This document shows, one piece after another, positions 44,322 through 52,077 of a DNA stretch of 64,000 nucleotides. Source of the stretch: Citrobacter europaeus (lineage in GTDB: Bacteria > Pseudomonadota > Gammaproteobacteria > Enterobacterales > Enterobacteriaceae); contig CP083650.1 in assembly GCA_020099315.1 (NCBI GenBank), positions 3,720,001 through 3,784,000 on the forward strand. The letters are read 5' to 3'. Made by a program: the position numbers and the translations under genes. The notes below the pieces were generated by a model, which was not told the origin of the DNA, made no database searches, and saw nothing but the letters and a program-made list of their open reading frames with translations. How positions within the stretch are numbered: the stretch's first letter is position 1; each line of letters begins with the position of its first letter.

Positions 44322-44936
44322 CTATCCTATTTTATTTCTCTGCGCGTAATCATATATTTCCATTAATGATGAGCAATCTAATTTCTCCATCAAACGACTT
44401 TTATAGGTACTTACGGTTTTATTGCTGATGTTCATTTTGCTGGCAATTGTGCTGTAATCCATACCGTTGAGAATATAACGCAACACTCTCATTTCCTGGG
44501 TCGACAATGTATCAAGCTTATCCTGCTCGCTGACAGATGAACCCGTAAAATGCTCAAGAGAAAAGGGGAAATAGCTGTAACCATTTTTAGCGGCTTCAAT
44601 GGCGGCAAGAATATTATTCATACCTTCTTTTTTACTCACAAATCCGTTGGCACCATATTCGGCGCTACGTTTACCGTAAAAATATTCATTTTTAGCTGAA
44701 ATGATAATGATTACACCAGCATAGTGCCGCTTTCTCAACTGCTCCAGCACTTCGATGCCGCTAATACCCGGTATATCCACATCAACAATCAGCAGTTCCG
44801 GTTTCGTTTTTTCAACGGTTTGAACCACGTGATCCCCGCAGTCGAGCTCGGTTGTTACGGTAATACCATTTGTATCGAGTAAGTTGCGGATGGCTATGCG
44901 AGCCAATGGGTGATCGTCAACGATTATCGCGTTCAT
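44322..44936 (-). CDS. evgA: EvgA, LuxR-family response regulator of acid and drug resistance
   Basis: It has 204 residues, the E. coli length. The receiver domain begins MNAIIVDDHPLARIA with the phospho-acceptor Asp in LLIVDVDIPGISG near residue 52 and the Lys of ISAKNEYFYGK; the conserved GANGFVSKKEGMNNILAAIEAAKNGYSYFPFSLE block is typical of EvgA. The C-terminal LuxR HTH is SNKTVSTYKSRLMEKL. It activates yfdX and, in E. coli, ydeP, ydeO and emrKY; emrKY, ydeO and ydeP are not in this window. First gene of the evgA-evgS operon. Confidence 0.95.
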   Translation of the reverse strand: MNAIIVDDHPLARIAIRNLLDTNGITVTTELDCGDHVVQTVEKTKPELLIVDVDIPGISGIEVLEQLRKRHYAGVIIIISAKNEYFYGKRSAEYGANGFVSKKEGMNNILAAIEAAKNGYSYFPFSLEHFTGSSVSEQDKLDTLSTQEMRVLRYILNGMDYSTIASKMNISNKTVSTYKSRLMEKLDCSSLMEIYDYAQRNKIG

Positions 44937-45546
44937 TGCGTTTAAGAATCCCGATAAATAAAGAGAGGCGATGGCTATAGAGCAGGTGAGTCTGCAATAT
45001 TATTGATTTATATATCATTAGACTCAGGATGCAAATTCTAACATAGCCATGCGCGTATTTTATGATTTTTTCATAATTCAAGTGAATAAATCATGAAAAT
45101 AACATTTTGGTTTACAAAATTTAAACTTTGATACTTAGCGGACATCAAATCATTAACACGCAGCAAAGAGAATATTCCTACACATGTAGGACAAACCTTT
45201 CATGTATCACGGCTCATTCTTAATGAAAAAGTTAAAATAATCAGTACGCTGAGTATAAAAAAATCACAGAGTGGACTACGTGACGTATATTCTTCTATTT
45301 TACAAGGCTTATCCCAGAAAATTAAACCGCATGGGAATTTGTCAACAAGCCAGACCATTAAACAGCGAAGTGTTAAACCATATAAAAATATATATTGCCC
45401 TAAAAATAAAGTTATTTATGTTTTTCCTGTTATAGCAAATAAAAACAACAAACCCTCTCATTTTTGCGGTTTAGAACACCCTGTATTATTTTCTCTGGAA
45501 AATTCAATTAAACGGTTGATTTAGAGACTCTGAGCACGTACGTATC
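44937..45546. promoter_or_regulatory. A/T-rich region upstream of evgA, no credible gene
   Basis: 610 bp, markedly A/T-rich, with TATTATTGATTTATATATC near 44997. The EvgA-type box at 45175-45192 lies inside it. The 61-codon frame at 45339-45524 has low complexity and no ribosome site, so I left it out. The A/T richness is usual for H-NS-silenced stress promoters. Confidence 0.5.
45175..45192. promoter_or_regulatory. EvgA-type binding site upstream of evgA
   Basis: TTCCTACA-CA-TGTAGGAC is an 18-bp near-perfect palindrome matching the TTCYTACA..TGTARGAA-type EvgA box I remember from E. coli. It lies 239 bp from the evgA start, consistent with autoregulation, or control of a divergent unit. Confidence 0.65.
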
Positions 45547-45801
45547 ATGCGAAAAATACAAAAGCTTATCAGCGCAGAGCGTGAGGAGTTCACCCCTTAC
45601 TCCAGCCTGTCCGCAGAATCGATATCGCGCATTGCTACGGGCTGCGGTCGGGATGAGATTGCTGATGCGCACATCCTGATGAAACAGTTTAAATCCGAAC
45701 TGGTCACCATTCCTGAGTGGGATGGTGACACAGAGGATGACATCTGGCGCGCTATTCAGCTACTCCGCACAATTCTCGAGCAAATTCAGATCGGGCCATG
45801 A
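45547..45801 (+). CDS. Small unknown protein next to the ROK regulator
   Basis: This is an 84-residue frame (MRKIQKLISAEREEFTPYSSLSAESISRIATGCGRDEIADAH). Codon use is more coding-like than in the A/T-rich DNA before it, and the C-terminal half is amphipathic (DIWRAIQLLRTILEQIQ). No clear ribosome site precedes the ATG and I recognise no family. It ends 12 bp before the ROK regulator's stop on the other strand. It may be a small stress-connector protein or spurious. Confidence 0.4.
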   Translation: MRKIQKLISAEREEFTPYSSLSAESISRIATGCGRDEIADAHILMKQFKSELVTIPEWDGDTEDDIWRAIQLLRTILEQIQIGP

Positions 45802-45813
45802 AGAAATGCGTCT

Positions 45814-46989
45814 TCACTGTAACAGCTTTGCGAGCCCTTGTTCGAGTATGGGTATCGCCGCACCGTAGACACCGAGATCGCGGTTAACCTGACTAACGGA
45901 CAATTGCTGGATCGTCTGCCCAAAGAAGCTGTTTTGTTGCTCAAACCCTGCGCAAAACGCTTGCCAAATACCGGTATTTTTAACGAAAGGGCCAGAAACA
46001 ATCAGCTTTTTAGGAAAGAATACGCGACAAACGTTTGAAGCTGCGGTTGTCATCTGATCAATCGCTTGCTGTATTGCTGGGTTATCTGCCAGATCCTTTG
46101 ATGCCAGAAGAGTAGCAATATTCTCTTCATCATCACCCGCCTGAAACTCTTTTCCGAGCACTTCGTGTCCGATTGACCACAGCGCTGCAACCGTTTCCAG
46201 ACACCCTTTTTGTCCACAGTGGCAAGGTGCATTTTGTCCTGAGATATGCCAGTGACCAATTTCGCCAAAAGCATACCCCCCTTCGACAATATTGTCCCCG
46301 GACTGACCAAACGCAAAACCAACACCGTATCCCCAGTGTAACAGCAATGTACTTTCATCTTGCTGGAGCAGATGAATCAATAGCTCATTGTCCAGCGTGC
46401 GTGAAAGCGTGATTGAGTCGCTTTCTTTTGGAAAAACAGCGCTGATATCCAGGTTGTGCATCCTGGGCCAGCGAGAGGTGTGGATCCAGCGATTCGTGGT
46501 CCGATCAAAAACTCCACCCAGCGAAAAGACAATGCCTGCTATTTCTGCATCTTCAGGTCGCCTGGCAATAATGTCGTTATAAAGATGACGAAAAATAGCT
46601 TCCAGAGCCTTATTGTCGCTGCCAGGAGGCGCCTCGGTATGCTCATGTGCAATAATCTGCGCCGCCAGGTTGACCATAAATGTGTGCACTGACTGACTAA
46701 TCACCTGAAAAACAATCGTCACCACTCTGTTGGCATTGACGCCAAGCGTCAATGACGGCCTCCCTCGTCCGACATGCTCGCTGGGTTCTTCCGTTAACAA
46801 GCGAGCCTCCAGAAGTTCAGCCACATAGTCAGAGATCGTCGTTGAACGAATCTTCAATCGTTTCGTGGCTTCACTTCGGGTTTTAACCTCGCCCTTCAGA
46901 ACCGCAAGAAACACGCGTTCCTTATCATTGAGCAAGCCGCGGGTAATCGGTAAATGGGTAAGAAAGTCTATTGTGCGTTTATTATTCAT
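45814..46989 (-). CDS. ROK-family transcriptional regulator (NagC/Mlc type) of the amino-sugar operon
   Basis: Start ATG 46989 (MNNKRTIDFLTHLPITRGLLNDK), 391 aa; the longer frame starts in upstream DNA without a ribosome site. It has an N-terminal winged helix (SEATKRLKIRSTTISDYVAELLEARLL) and a C-terminal ROK sugar-binding fold with the zinc motif GEIGHWHISGQNAPCHCGQKGCLETVAA (His plus three Cys). It probably senses a phosphorylated amino sugar and represses the operon upstream of it. It lies 240 bp downstream of the deacetylase gene, so it is probably also self-transcribed. Confidence 0.88.
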   Translation of the reverse strand: MNNKRTIDFLTHLPITRGLLNDKERVFLAVLKGEVKTRSEATKRLKIRSTTISDYVAELLEARLLTEEPSEHVGRGRPSLTLGVNANRVVTIVFQVISQSVHTFMVNLAAQIIAHEHTEAPPGSDNKALEAIFRHLYNDIIARRPEDAEIAGIVFSLGGVFDRTTNRWIHTSRWPRMHNLDISAVFPKESDSITLSRTLDNELLIHLLQQDESTLLLHWGYGVGFAFGQSGDNIVEGGYAFGEIGHWHISGQNAPCHCGQKGCLETVAALWSIGHEVLGKEFQAGDDEENIATLLASKDLADNPAIQQAIDQMTTAASNVCRVFFPKKLIVSGPFVKNTGIWQAFCAGFEQQNSFFGQTIQQLSVSQVNRDLGVYGAAIPILEQGLAKLLQ

Positions 46990-47228
46990 GCTCTTATTAA
47001 CACGTTTCGGGTTCAGACCGGGAAGTTTGCCGCATTCCCCCACAGTAACTCTGCAGAGGCACATGTTGTCATCAGAGCTACCTGACGAAGTATCCAGAAA
47101 GGCAACGCATCGATCAACCCTGATTTACCTTTTCATATGAGCAGGAACAAAGAGTTACAACGTTGAGGGATATTACTAGATAAGGAAAAGACGGTAAGAA
47201 TGTTACAGGGGCATTGCTGCCCCGTTTT

Positions 47229-48257
47229 TTAATGAAAGCACCTGCTTAAGGCAGTGCCAATGCGGCATTCAATAACGGTATTGTTTTCATCCCAAATGAT
47301 TCTGCTCTCCAGGTTTGCACACTGGTGGTGCGCCATGGCTTTTTGCATAAATTGCATGGGGTGAACGCTCGCCATCGCGACGGCCTCATCAAAGCCTACA
47401 AGTTGCCAGGTCACAAGATTACGCACCGCCCTGTCCAACGTCAGGCTGGAACCCGCCAAATTGCTTGCCCCTGGCTGGCGAACCGTACCGTCTTCAGCGC
47501 GTTCGACCATTGCCCCGGCAAAAGGGTACATCCCCGGGCGTTCACAGGCTGCAGCGCTCATCGCATCCGTTACCAAAATTGAACGGGGCACCGTTTTCGC
47601 CCGTAGCAGGTTTTTGAGCGCAAACGGCGGAATATGTAATCCATCAGCAATAAAACTGGCATGTAACGCATCGCAACTCAATTGCGCCTGTAATGTGTTA
47701 TCCAACTTTGCCAATTCCTGAGGAATACCGTTTCCCAGATGTGTGCACAAACTGATACCTGCACTGACCGCTATCTGAAGCTGGGCATGACCAATACTGG
47801 AGTGTCCGACTGCAACGCGTTTTCCCCTTGCCGCTAGCCCTCGCACAAATTCCCCTCCTTCATCAAATTCAGGGGCGCAGGTGACCAGCAGAATCGGTCT
47901 TGAAAGGCCGTGTTCGAGGTCAGCAATGAACTGGGGGTCAGGTGGCGTCATATCTTCCGCAGGGTGACACCCGGCATATCCGTCTGCCGGGTTCAGAAAA
48001 GGTCCTTCCAGATGATATCCCGGAACCATTAACGCACCGAGCTCACTGTTAGCAACCGCTTTATCGAGCGCCTGAAAGCGTTTCATCAATACAGCTTTAG
48101 ATGCTGTGATCAGCGTTGGCAGACAGCAGGTCACGCCGGTTTTCAGCATAGCTTCTAGCGCAGAGTCCAGCATCTCGGCATCAATATTTTCATCATTGAA
48201 ATCAATGCCGGCAAACCCATTTACCTGTATATCAAACAAACCTGGAGTGACTTTCAT
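47229..48257 (-). CDS. NagA-family N-acetylhexosamine-6-phosphate deacetylase, N-terminally short
   Basis: The 342-residue protein starts MKVTPGLFDIQVNGFAGIDFND, so it lacks the ~45-residue N-terminal beta-sandwich part of NagA (about 382 aa). All metal and catalytic residues are visible: HLEGPF (Glu), GHSSIGHA (His), CTHLGNG (His) and VTDAMSAA (catalytic Asp). Ten bp separates it from the deaminase stop, leaving no room for a longer start. Expected reaction is deacetylation of an N-acetyl-hexosamine-6-phosphate. The shortness could reflect a distinct subfamily or altered oligomerisation. Confidence 0.85.
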   Translation of the reverse strand: MKVTPGLFDIQVNGFAGIDFNDENIDAEMLDSALEAMLKTGVTCCLPTLITASKAVLMKRFQALDKAVANSELGALMVPGYHLEGPFLNPADGYAGCHPAEDMTPPDPQFIADLEHGLSRPILLVTCAPEFDEGGEFVRGLAARGKRVAVGHSSIGHAQLQIAVSAGISLCTHLGNGIPQELAKLDNTLQAQLSCDALHASFIADGLHIPPFALKNLLRAKTVPRSILVTDAMSAAACERPGMYPFAGAMVERAEDGTVRQPGASNLAGSSLTLDRAVRNLVTWQLVGFDEAVAMASVHPMQFMQKAMAHHQCANLESRIIWDENNTVIECRIGTALSRCFH

Positions 48258-48267
48258 CTTTCATCCC

Positions 48268-49008
48268 TTACCGTTCAGTCATTAGCGATGCGGATTCATT
48301 ATCCAGAAATATCTGGCATGCGGGATGACGCTGAACAATAGAGGCTGGAACCGTATTTATCACAGGGCCTTGCAGGGCCTGTTTTACTGCCTGCGCTTTA
48401 CGGCTGTCAGGGATACTTAGGATCAGCACTTGGGAGCACATAATCTGGCTTATGCTCATTGAAATAGCCCTGGACGGAACCTCTTCTATGCAACTAAACC
48501 ATTTTTCGCCTAACTGTTGCTGGCGGCACGCATCATCCAGTGCAACCTGTAAATAGGGAACAGTGGTAGTAAAATCAGCTGGCGGATCGTTAAAGGCCAG
48601 ATGTCCATTTTCACCAATACCTGCGAAGCAAACATCAATAGCCTGTGCGCCGATCAACCTGTTCAGACGGTCAATTTCCTGATCGATATCTTCAGCAGAA
48701 CCATTAACGCCGACAAACTGCTTCAATGTAGGGAGTTTTTCAACTACGCGTTCACGCAGATAGCGGCGAAAGCTTGCCGGATGATCGTCACTTAAACCAA
48801 TGTATTCATCCAGATGGAAAATCGTCACTCGGGACCAGTCAATATCCGCCTGAATGAGATTTTCCAGCATTTGGAATTGGCTGGCACCGGTCGCAAGAAT
48901 AATGGCAATGTGTTCTTTCTGAGCCAATGCTTGTTGCATGGCAAGGATACCTGCTTCAGCGGCTTTCTGACCTAAAATATCTTTATTTTCTGCAATGATA
49001 ATTTTCAT
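48268..49008 (-). CDS. NagB-family hexosamine-6-phosphate deaminase
   Basis: A 246-residue deaminase-isomerase-type protein of the NagB fold. Motifs: LATGASQFQMLE at residues 38-49, FHLDEYIGLSDDHPASFR, and GIGENGHLAFNDPPADF. It would convert glucosamine-6-phosphate (or a related sugar phosphate) to fructose-6-phosphate plus ammonia. It is in an operon with the MFS transporter (43 bp upstream) and NagA-like gene. This is separate from the classical nagBACD locus, so a different amino sugar is likely. Confidence 0.9.
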   Translation of the reverse strand: MKIIIAENKDILGQKAAEAGILAMQQALAQKEHIAIILATGASQFQMLENLIQADIDWSRVTIFHLDEYIGLSDDHPASFRRYLRERVVEKLPTLKQFVGVNGSAEDIDQEIDRLNRLIGAQAIDVCFAGIGENGHLAFNDPPADFTTTVPYLQVALDDACRQQQLGEKWFSCIEEVPSRAISMSISQIMCSQVLILSIPDSRKAQAVKQALQGPVINTVPASIVQRHPACQIFLDNESASLMTER

Positions 49009-49051
49009 CTTTACCTCATTAGTGAATTTTACGCTATTCCCTGAACGTCCA

Positions 49052-50389
49052 TTAATGATGTTCTTTTAATCCCCTTGCCATTTGTACGGCCACTAAAGTC
49101 AACAAACTGCAAAACATGAGATAGCAAATTAAAAGAGTTGGCTCACCATCGCCAAAGGTGATAAGCGCTGCGGCAATAACGGGGGTCGAACCGGCAAAAA
49201 TAACGCTGTTAAGCTCCCGTGATAAAGCGATACCAGAGTAGCGGTACTGAGTTGGAAAGAGATTCGCAAGGAATGCGCCTTGCGCCCCAGACGTCGCGCC
49301 ATGCCCAATACCGTAAGCAATACACATTCCGATGGTTGCCAGCACGATATTACCGCTATCAAGAAACCAAAATAATGGGAAAGCGAAAGCACCGAGGAAA
49401 ATCGCGCCAAAAGAGAAGACCACGGTAGTACCATATTTATCGGCCATTTTTCCCATTATCGGCGTCATAATGGTATTGACCGTCACGGCAATCATCAGCG
49501 CCATCAAACCCTCAGATTTCGCCATCCCCAGCGTATTAGTCAGATAACTGATACTAAAAACGCTGAGCAAATACCCATTTGCCTGATGGCCTGCCAGGCT
49601 GAAGAAGCCGCAGATGAGGTTTTTCGGGCTGTTAACGATCAACGCTTTAATAGGGACAGACTGGGTTTTCTTATTACTTTCAGCTTTTTCCATTGATCTT
49701 ACATATTCAGGGGTTTCATCCAGATGTTTACGGATATAAATAGCCACAATAAACAATACAATGGAGAACAAGAATGGAACGCGCCACCCCCAGCTCATAA
49801 AGGCCTCATCCGGCAATTGCGTTACCAGAAAAAACGCCAGCGATGAAAGAAGAATAGCGACCCCGGTAGAGGCATTAATCAGCGAGGTATAAAAACCACG
49901 CTGTTTAACCGGTACGTATTCAGCAACAAAGGTTTGCGCCCCCGCAAGCTCCGCGCCCGAACCAAATCCCTGCATCAGGCGGATAACCACCAGCGCAATT
50001 GTCGCCCAAATACCAATATGGTGATACGTGGGTAACAGTCCCAACGCCAATGTGGCGATGCCCATTAATACCACAGCAAAAATCAAGGCCGGTTTACGTC
50101 CATAACGATCGCCAATATGGGCAATAATTACCCCACCTAAAGGACGAGAGACAAAGCCGACCGCAAAGGTTAAAAAAGCGGCCAGCGTGGCAATGGTTGG
50201 CGAAAGATTCGGAAAATAGAGTTTATTGATAACCAGTCCAGCAGCAGCTCCATACAGCGAATAGTCATACCATTCAATAACGGTTCCTGAAATGCTGGCG
50301 AACATAACTTTGCGGATCGTTTTCTTACTGGCACCCTGTTCTTCCGGGACATCCAGTTGGCTTACTCTGTCTAAATTGGCTTCACTCAT
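49052..50389 (-). CDS. MFS transporter, metabolite:proton symporter type, of the amino-sugar operon
   Basis: A 445-residue, 12-helix transporter of the MHS family (ShiA/YhjE/ProP-like), with the cytoplasmic loop motif GDRYGRKPALIF (residues ~92-103) and VIRLMQGFGSGAELAGAQTFVAEYVP. It is the first gene of a minus-strand operon feeding the deaminase and deacetylase. Substrate unknown; an amino sugar or sugar-acid derivative is inferred from partners. Confidence 0.9.
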   Translation of the reverse strand: MSEANLDRVSQLDVPEEQGASKKTIRKVMFASISGTVIEWYDYSLYGAAAGLVINKLYFPNLSPTIATLAAFLTFAVGFVSRPLGGVIIAHIGDRYGRKPALIFAVVLMGIATLALGLLPTYHHIGIWATIALVVIRLMQGFGSGAELAGAQTFVAEYVPVKQRGFYTSLINASTGVAILLSSLAFFLVTQLPDEAFMSWGWRVPFLFSIVLFIVAIYIRKHLDETPEYVRSMEKAESNKKTQSVPIKALIVNSPKNLICGFFSLAGHQANGYLLSVFSISYLTNTLGMAKSEGLMALMIAVTVNTIMTPIMGKMADKYGTTVVFSFGAIFLGAFAFPLFWFLDSGNIVLATIGMCIAYGIGHGATSGAQGAFLANLFPTQYRYSGIALSRELNSVIFAGSTPVIAAALITFGDGEPTLLICYLMFCSLLTLVAVQMARGLKEHH

Positions 50390-50422
50390 TGCTCCCCCTG
50401 AATTTCTTTAAATAATTGTTTT

Positions 50423-50443
50423 CATGCAATAAAAAATTGCATG
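50423..50443. promoter_or_regulatory. Palindrome upstream of the amino-sugar operon, candidate ROK operator
   Basis: CATGCAAT (50423-50430), AAAAA, ATTGCATG (50436-50443), centred 44 bp upstream of the MFS start. Perfect 8-bp arms and A/T-rich core suit a regulator such as the operon's ROK protein. Confidence 0.5.
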
Positions 50444-50654
50444 AGCTGGGTAACAAGCGGACATCAACCTCGCACAATCTGACGTTATCACTCTAAAAAT
50501 AATTTTTGAACATGATCGTTCATAAATCAGGTTATAAATGTGACAGCGGTCATGAGATTAGGGTTCAAGGGGTAAAATCGGATACCAAAACGCATGATTG
50601 AGGGGACAGGATGAGAGCAAAAAACAGGCTGTAACAGGGCTGGAGATCGGCACA

Positions 50655-50735
50655 GCCTGATGACGCTTCGTTTATCAGGGCTACGGCTTACAAGCTTAAG
50701 TTGGCCGGATAAGGCGTCAGCGCCGCCATCCGGCA
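50655..50735. repeat. BIME, REP pair upstream of the MelR-like gene
   Basis: One variant REP (50655-50686, GCCTGATGACGC ... TTTATCAGGGCTAC) and one REP (50701-50735, TTGGCCGGATAAGGCGTC ... CCATCCGGCA) sit in opposite orientation. Confidence 0.75.
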
Positions 50736-50945
50736 GGTAAAACAAAGCCTCCTATGTCTGACCGTTTTTAAGATTAAAACTCCCCTTTCCCGTTAACTCA
50801 GATCGGCAAGCGGCAGGCACAGGATCTGAGTTTTTGGGAATAACTTCGCGAAAATGGAGAGAAAACGGCGTTTTTTTTCAGTTAAGCTATGTTCATGCTT
50901 TGGCGCTACCCATGGTCAGATCCACTATTCAGGAACCCACCCATA

Positions 50946-51884
50946 ATGGCAAAAAGTACCCCGCAGCTGCCGCTCGACCCACATATGTGTCGCAGCTATG
51001 AAAAAAAGTCGCGAAGTCCGCTGGCACTCTACTCTGAGTATCAGCGTATGGACGTCGAGCTGCGGGCGCCGCTGGCCATGAACTACAGCCACTGGCATGG
51101 TCAGGTTGAGGTGAATGTGCCGTTTGATGGCGATGTGGAGTACCTTTTCAATGACGAAGTGGTGAAGAGCAAACAGGGATTTATCACTCTGTTCTGGGCC
51201 TGCACACCTCATCAGTTGACGGATGCCGGGCATTGTAAACAGATGGCCATCTTCAACTTACCGATGCATCTGTTTTTGTCCTGGCCGCTGGACAGGGAAC
51301 TGATTAACCACGTGACGCACGGAATGGTGATCACTTCGCTTGTTTCTCAGCAGTTGAGCGCATTTGAAGTGCAGCGTTGGCAGGGTGAACTCAACAGCGA
51401 CAATGAGCAAATTCGTCAGTTAGCCATTGATGAAATCGCCCTGATGCTCAAGCGATTTAGCCTCGCTGGCTGGCGGCCGGTACTGGGTAACAAGACGTCA
51501 CGCACCCAGAAAAACAGCATTTCACGGCATTCACAATTTTACGTTAGCCAGATGCTGGAGTTTATTGCCGCCAATTGCGACAAACAACTCACGGTCGATG
51601 CTATTGCCGAACACGTTAAGCTCAACCCCAATTACGCGATGGGTATTTTTCACCGGGTGATGCAACTAACCATGAAACAGTACATTACCGCAATGCGTAT
51701 CAACCATGTGCGGGCTTTACTCAGCGACACGGATAAAACAATTTTGGATATCGCGACGATTGCAGGTTTTCGCTCCAGCAGCCGTTTTTACAGCTCGTTT
51801 CATAAATACGTCGGCATGCCGCCGCAGCAGTATCGCAAACTGAGCCAACAACGCCGAAATCATTCACCTTATGCCGAGGGGTAA
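50946..51884 (+). CDS. MelR-like AraC-family transcriptional activator
   Basis: The start at ATG 50946 (MAKSTPQLPLDPHM) gives 312 aa; E. coli MelR has 302. The sequence is near-identical in type to MelR: LYSEYQRMDVELRAP, VNVPFDGDVEYLFNDE, ITLFWACTPHQLTDAG, FNLPMHLFLSWPLDRELINHVTHGMV and the C-terminal AraC HTH pair (LNPNYAMGIFHRVMQLTMKQYITAMRINHVRALLSDTDKTILDIATIAGFRSSSRFYSSFHKYVG). MelR activates melAB for melibiose use. Here no melA or melB lies next to it; the adjacent genes are an antiporter and a lyase. So it is either a detached MelR or a paralogue with other targets. Confidence 0.85.
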   Translation: MAKSTPQLPLDPHMCRSYEKKSRSPLALYSEYQRMDVELRAPLAMNYSHWHGQVEVNVPFDGDVEYLFNDEVVKSKQGFITLFWACTPHQLTDAGHCKQMAIFNLPMHLFLSWPLDRELINHVTHGMVITSLVSQQLSAFEVQRWQGELNSDNEQIRQLAIDEIALMLKRFSLAGWRPVLGNKTSRTQKNSISRHSQFYVSQMLEFIAANCDKQLTVDAIAEHVKLNPNYAMGIFHRVMQLTMKQYITAMRINHVRALLSDTDKTILDIATIAGFRSSSRFYSSFHKYVGMPPQQYRKLSQQRRNHSPYAEG

Positions 51885-52077
51885 TTTATTCGCCAGACTC
51901 TCTCTTACCTTACTACCAAAATATAAGCACCAGAATAGCAGGTCAAAACAGATAATCTGCTGCAGTTAATAAAATAGGGTTCAGCCATGAGCTCTGGCAA
52001 CTATGTTACTCAGACATGAGTGACCTGTAGCAGGTATTTATTTGACGTGTTCAACCATTAACGATTGGGATGGAATT

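Larger units (their letters stand above)
50390..50945. other. Intergenic region between the amino-sugar operon and the MelR-like gene
   Basis: No gene. It contains an operator-like palindrome (50423-50443), a CRP-like half site TGTGACAGCGGTCATG (50539-50554) and a BIME (50655-50735). Confidence 0.6.

Noticed and set aside
45339..45524. 61-codon frame upstream of the 84-residue gene
   Set aside because: Low-complexity Lys/Asn composition, no ribosome site; judged A/T-rich intergenic DNA.
50539..50554. CRP site upstream of the MelR-like gene
   Set aside because: Only one half (TGTGA) matches well; the other is TCATG rather than TCACA, so it was not listed as a site of its own.
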